From an uncultured Aliterella sp. (GTDB lineage: Bacteria > Cyanobacteriota > Cyanobacteriia > Cyanobacteriales > Chroococcidiopsidaceae): DNA of 7,205 bases. The position numbers and the translations under genes are program-made. Location of the stretch: assembly GCA_905479905.1 (NCBI GenBank), contig CAJQOK010000575.1:1-7205 (forward strand). The letters are read 5' to 3'. The notes under the pieces are model-generated. The model was not told the origin of the DNA, did no database searches, and saw nothing but the letters and a program-made list of their open reading frames with translations. Shown here in pieces: positions 5,094 to 7,205 of the stretch. How positions within the stretch are numbered: position 1 is the stretch's first letter; the number at the start of each line of letters is the position of its first letter.

Positions 5094-5705
5094 ATGCCAG
5101 CGAATAAAGATTTTTTCTTACTCAAATCAAAGCTTACTAAAGTTACACAGCAAGAAGTTTTAGCGGCAGCTAGAACCGTTGTACGCTCCGCGCCATTGTT
5201 TCGACCAAGTATGCCAAGCGGTCAATCTTTCAACTATTCAATGACAAACTGCGGTGATTTAGGATGGGTTGCGGATAGGAGTGGATACCGCTATCAGCAA
5301 TATCATCCAGAGACTAGAAAGAGATTTCCGCCTATGCCGCAGGTAATTCGTGAATTAGCAATTAGTTTAGCTAAAGAAACAGGTAACGATGATTTTTATC
5401 CCGAATCCTGTCTAATCAATCTGTACCGAAAAGGCGAAAAACTAGGGTTGCATCAGGATAATACTGAGGAGAATAAGAATGCGCCAATAATTTCTATTAG
5501 CTTAGGAGATAGCGGAATCTTTATTTTAGGCGGACTTATGCGAACTGACGAAACTAAGCAGTATATTGTCCAAAGCGGAGACATAATCGTAATGGGTGGT
5601 GAGAGTCGAAACTTTTTCCACGCTTTCAAGGGGACTGTCCCCAATACTAGCAATTTGCTAAAGGATGGCGGGAGATTAAACTTGACAATTAGACAAGTTA
5701 ACTAA
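5094..5705 (+). CDS. alkB: AlkB-type 2-oxoglutarate/Fe(II)-dependent dioxygenase
   Basis: A 203-residue full-length protein, close to E. coli AlkB (216). AlkB enzymes use Fe(II), 2-oxoglutarate and oxygen to remove methyl groups from damaged bases such as 1-methyladenine and 3-methylcytosine. Visible are the substrate-side NCGDLGWV and YRYQQYHP region, CLINLYRKGEKLGLHQD with iron ligands H120 and D122, third ligand H176 in ESRNFFHAF, and the 2-oxoglutarate-binding tail RLNLTIR with R194 and R200. The 56-residue distance from H120 to H176 equals that between H131 and H187 in E. coli AlkB. ATG 5094 is chosen over an upstream TTG at 5079. It stands alone behind its own promoter, with no ada gene in view; its exact substrate cannot be told. 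Confidence 0.95.
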   Translation: MPANKDFFLLKSKLTKVTQQEVLAAARTVVRSAPLFRPSMPSGQSFNYSMTNCGDLGWVADRSGYRYQQYHPETRKRFPPMPQVIRELAISLAKETGNDDFYPESCLINLYRKGEKLGLHQDNTEENKNAPIISISLGDSGIFILGGLMRTDETKQYIVQSGDIIVMGGESRNFFHAFKGTVPNTSNLLKDGGRLNLTIRQVN

Positions 5706-5713
5706 AGTCTATC

Positions 5714-5756
5714 TTTATTATTAACAAGTGTTTCGTATGCAATTATTAATAATAAA
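5714..5756. repeat. AT-rich inverted repeat 1 after the AlkB-like gene
   Basis: TTTATTATTAA (5714-5724) and TTAATAATAAA (5746-5756) are perfect 11-bp inverted arms around 21 bases. All pairs are A-T, so a terminator is doubtful; a protein-binding site is equally possible. Confidence 0.5.
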
Positions 5757-5759
5757 ATG

Positions 5760-5786
5760 CTTGATTTATTGTAGTATTAAATCAAG
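5760..5786. repeat. AT-rich inverted repeat 2
   Basis: CTTGATTTA (5760-5768) and TAAATCAAG (5778-5786) are perfect 9-bp arms around a 9-base loop. This is the most compact of the three and could be a weak terminator or operator. Confidence 0.5.
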
Positions 5787-5788
5787 TA

Positions 5789-5832
5789 AGTTTTAAAGTT
5801 TTAGTAGCTTAATAGCAGCACTCTTTAAAACT
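5789..5832. repeat. AT-rich inverted repeat 3
   Basis: AGTTTTAAAG (5789-5798) and CTTTAAAACT (5823-5832) are perfect 10-bp arms around 24 bases, upstream of the gene starting at 5907. Confidence 0.45.
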
Positions 5833-5906
5833 ACTAACGCAGGAAAGATACGACATCAAAAACTTGGCACTCTCTACACGCCGAACTAAACAAAAAGATT
5901 TTTATT

Positions 5907-6449
5907 ATGTTTACACAAGAACTACTTACGTTTCTGTTTAACGCGATCGCATTAGGCTTTATAACCATCGCATCAATAGATTTCGGCACAAGATTAGTTG
6001 TCGCTTATAAACAAGTTTCCATTGCTTTAGACTCGCCTCTAACTAACCCTCAACAGTCAAGCGGTCAATTACCGTTAACTGCAAAACCAGAAGAATTAGG
6101 TCAATTACCCGACCCTTGGTTATTGCCACTACAAGACAAAGGAAAAATAGTACCCTCAACTAATTTAGCTCAAAGAGAGCAAAAGTATTTACGATTACTA
6201 CCTCCAGCTAAAACCATCAATATTTCTAATCCTAAGCTTGAGGATTTGTTGCGAGGGATAGACTTAGATAAGCTAAAGTTGCGGCAGGCTAGAAAGATAG
6301 CGAAGGTACTAGGGATAGCCCAAAAAATAAATGGGCGCGACCAAAAACTTGATTTTTTGCGTAGCCAAATTAAAGTCAAGCTACAGCAGGAAACGTTGCT
6401 AAATACAGAAGTTCGAGAGCTAATGAGGGAAGCTAGATTAGCTAGTTGA
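5907..6449 (+). CDS. Membrane-anchored protein with SAP-like C-terminal domain
   Basis: A 180-residue protein. Residues about 7-23 (LTFLFNAIALGFITIAS) form one hydrophobic helix, probably a membrane anchor. A Pro/Gln-rich linker runs to about 110. Residues about 118-159 (IDLDKLKLRQARKIAKVLG, then NGRDQKLDFLRSQI) show the helix-extension-helix pattern of SAP-like or Rho-N-like DNA-binding modules: L...LRQARK..K.LGI....NG....L.FLR..I. The tail is charged and helical. If right, it would tether DNA to the membrane; this is inference. The ribosome binding site is poor. A HIP1 octamer lies in the membrane-segment codons. I do not know a named family. Confidence 0.68.
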   Translation: MFTQELLTFLFNAIALGFITIASIDFGTRLVVAYKQVSIALDSPLTNPQQSSGQLPLTAKPEELGQLPDPWLLPLQDKGKIVPSTNLAQREQKYLRLLPPAKTINISNPKLEDLLRGIDLDKLKLRQARKIAKVLGIAQKINGRDQKLDFLRSQIKVKLQQETLLNTEVRELMREARLAS

Positions 6450-6455
6450 ATCTAA

Positions 6456-6505
6456 TAAGTGTATAACCTACGTGCGGTGCTGTCATTGTAAAAGTAGTAC
6501 ACTTA
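6456..6505. promoter_or_regulatory. Short inverted repeat upstream of the SpoIID-like gene
   Basis: TAAGTGTA (6456-6463) and TACACTTA (6498-6505) are perfect 8-bp inverted halves 34 bases apart, in the 122-base gap before the next gene. They may be a regulator's paired half-sites or chance. Confidence 0.25.
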
Positions 6506-6534
6506 CTAGAAACTAACGATAAAAAGAGGTCAGT

Positions 6535-6570
6535 ATGAGTAACGAACAAATGGATTTTTTGAGGCTTTGA
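6535..6570 (+). CDS. Possible 11-codon leader peptide
   Basis: ATG 6535 is preceded by a good AGAGG at 6525-6529 and encodes MSNEQMDFLRL, ending TGA 6568-6570, one base before ATG 6572 of the SpoIID-like gene. Ribosomes finishing here could re-initiate directly at that gene. The small size leaves open that the signals are accidental. Confidence 0.35.
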   Translation: MSNEQMDFLRL

Positions 6571-6571
6571 A

Positions 6572-7205
6572 ATGCGGAGTTTATTTTGGTTTACTCCTGC
6601 GGTAGTTATCCCCTTAATATGCTTACAGTTGTCTTCGGGGCAACCATCCTCTACAGCAACAGTTGACATTCGTCCTACTCCCCAGCCACCTCTACCATCA
6701 AAAGCATTACCGCCGCAAGTTACTCCAGCTTTACCTAAAGTTGAAACCTCCCAGGTACGACCGTCAACGAAAAAGCAGGCGAAAAAAGTAATCGCTCAAA
6801 AGCATCTACCGAAAACCCAAGCTAAAAGTTCAAAAAGCAAAGAAAAGACCCGCCCATACATTGCTCCAACTATCGAAATAAGAGTTGCGGTCGCACAAAA
6901 CGTCAGCAATACTGCAATCGCCTCCTCAACGAAGGCAAACATTATTGATGGCAATGGGCAAAGGCTAGAGCAACTGCCGCCATCTGGAGCATTCGAGGTA
7001 AGTGCTAACAACTCAACTATCCTATTCCGGGAAATGCAAATACCTTCTGTCCTATGGATTGAGCCATCTGATGGTGGAGCGGTATTCGTCGGTAATAACT
7101 GGTACAGAGGGAGGCTGCTATTGATAGCTCAGGGAAATAAGCTACTCGCTATTAACTATGTGGATTTGGAGCAATACCTTGCATCCGTTGTCGGCAGCGA
7201 AATGT
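6572..7205 (+). CDS. Secreted SpoIID/LytB-domain protein, 3' end outside the window
   Basis: At least 211 codons, open at the right edge. Residues 1-23 look like a signal peptide or anchor (MRSLFWFTPAVVIPLICLQL). Residues 24-95 are a Pro, Lys and Ser-rich, probably disordered linker. From about 100 the protein matches the start of the SpoIID/LytB domain: IEIRVAVAQNV, DGNGQRLEQLP, NNWYRGRLLLIAQGNKLLAINYVDLEQYLASVVGSEM. Members act on peptidoglycan outside the cytoplasm: SpoIID is a lytic transglycosylase in Bacillus spores and LytB/CwlB-type proteins enhance amidases. Cyanobacteria carry relatives though they make no endospores. GAGG at 6561-6564, seven bases from ATG 6572, supports the start. 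The catalytic part lies mostly beyond the window. Confidence 0.85.
   Translation, partial: MRSLFWFTPAVVIPLICLQLSSGQPSSTATVDIRPTPQPPLPSKALPPQVTPALPKVETSQVRPSTKKQAKKVIAQKHLPKTQAKSSKSKEKTRPYIAPTIEIRVAVAQNVSNTAIASSTKANIIDGNGQRLEQLPPSGAFEVSANNSTILFREMQIPSVLWIEPSDGGAVFVGNNWYRGRLLLIAQGNKLLAINYVDLEQYLASVVGSEM

Noticed and set aside
6442..7011. Minus-strand frames opposite the SpoIID-like gene
   Set aside because: The + strand frame gives a signal peptide and a recognisable domain; the antisense frames are shadows.

Overview
The window looks like accessory DNA, perhaps from a plasmid or integrated element, of a cyanobacterium. The main evidence is five exact HIP1 octamers (GCGATCGC at 3682, 3708, 3762, 4834 and 5943), a cyanobacterial signature. 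The gene style also fits: short co-directional + strand genes, many of them small zinc-ribbon or uncharacterised proteins, with overlapping or closely spaced ends. No rRNA, tRNA or CRISPR array was recognised. A plasmid is plausible, but no replication or partition gene is visible.

Region 1 (1-1386) holds the tail of an upstream gene, a small Cys/His protein resembling the DUF6283 type, an XRE-type helix-turn-helix regulator and a 205-residue protein of unknown function. It closes with a terminator-like hairpin at 1413-1445. Region 2 (1387-3398) holds a 58-residue possible gene, two overlapping small unknown proteins, a 270-residue unknown protein, and a tandem two-copy Lar-type zinc-ribbon protein (restriction alleviation family).

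Region 3 (3519-4926) is the most interesting part. A 98-residue gene is coupled by an ATGA overlap to a DUF3268-type zinc-finger gene. That gene is split by a 484-bp insertion (3872-4355) with TGTGA...TCACA ends, a 26/29-identical terminal inverted repeat and a perfect 5-bp target duplication, CCAGG. Removing the insertion and one CCAGG restores a continuous 148-codon frame. The insertion has no credible gene. It carries six copies of a 12-bp motif ([CG]ATAA[CG]NTTGCC) at its ends, laid out like transposase-binding sites of Tn7/Tn5053-type elements. Its right end is a 53-bp palindrome made of two complete termini head to head, and inside lies a 34-bp direct repeat flanking a hairpin. I read it as a non-autonomous, MITE-like member of a TGT/ACA, 5-bp-duplication transposon family that must be moved in trans.

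Region 4 (4927-7205) has a full-length AlkB-type 2-oxoglutarate/Fe(II) dioxygenase behind a good sigma70-like promoter, three consecutive AT-rich inverted repeats, a membrane-anchored protein with a SAP-like C-terminal domain, and a secreted SpoIID/LytB-domain protein that runs off the window. A Lar-like protein and an AlkB enzyme near an HTH regulator would suit an incoming element dealing with host restriction or DNA damage, but that functional link is inference.
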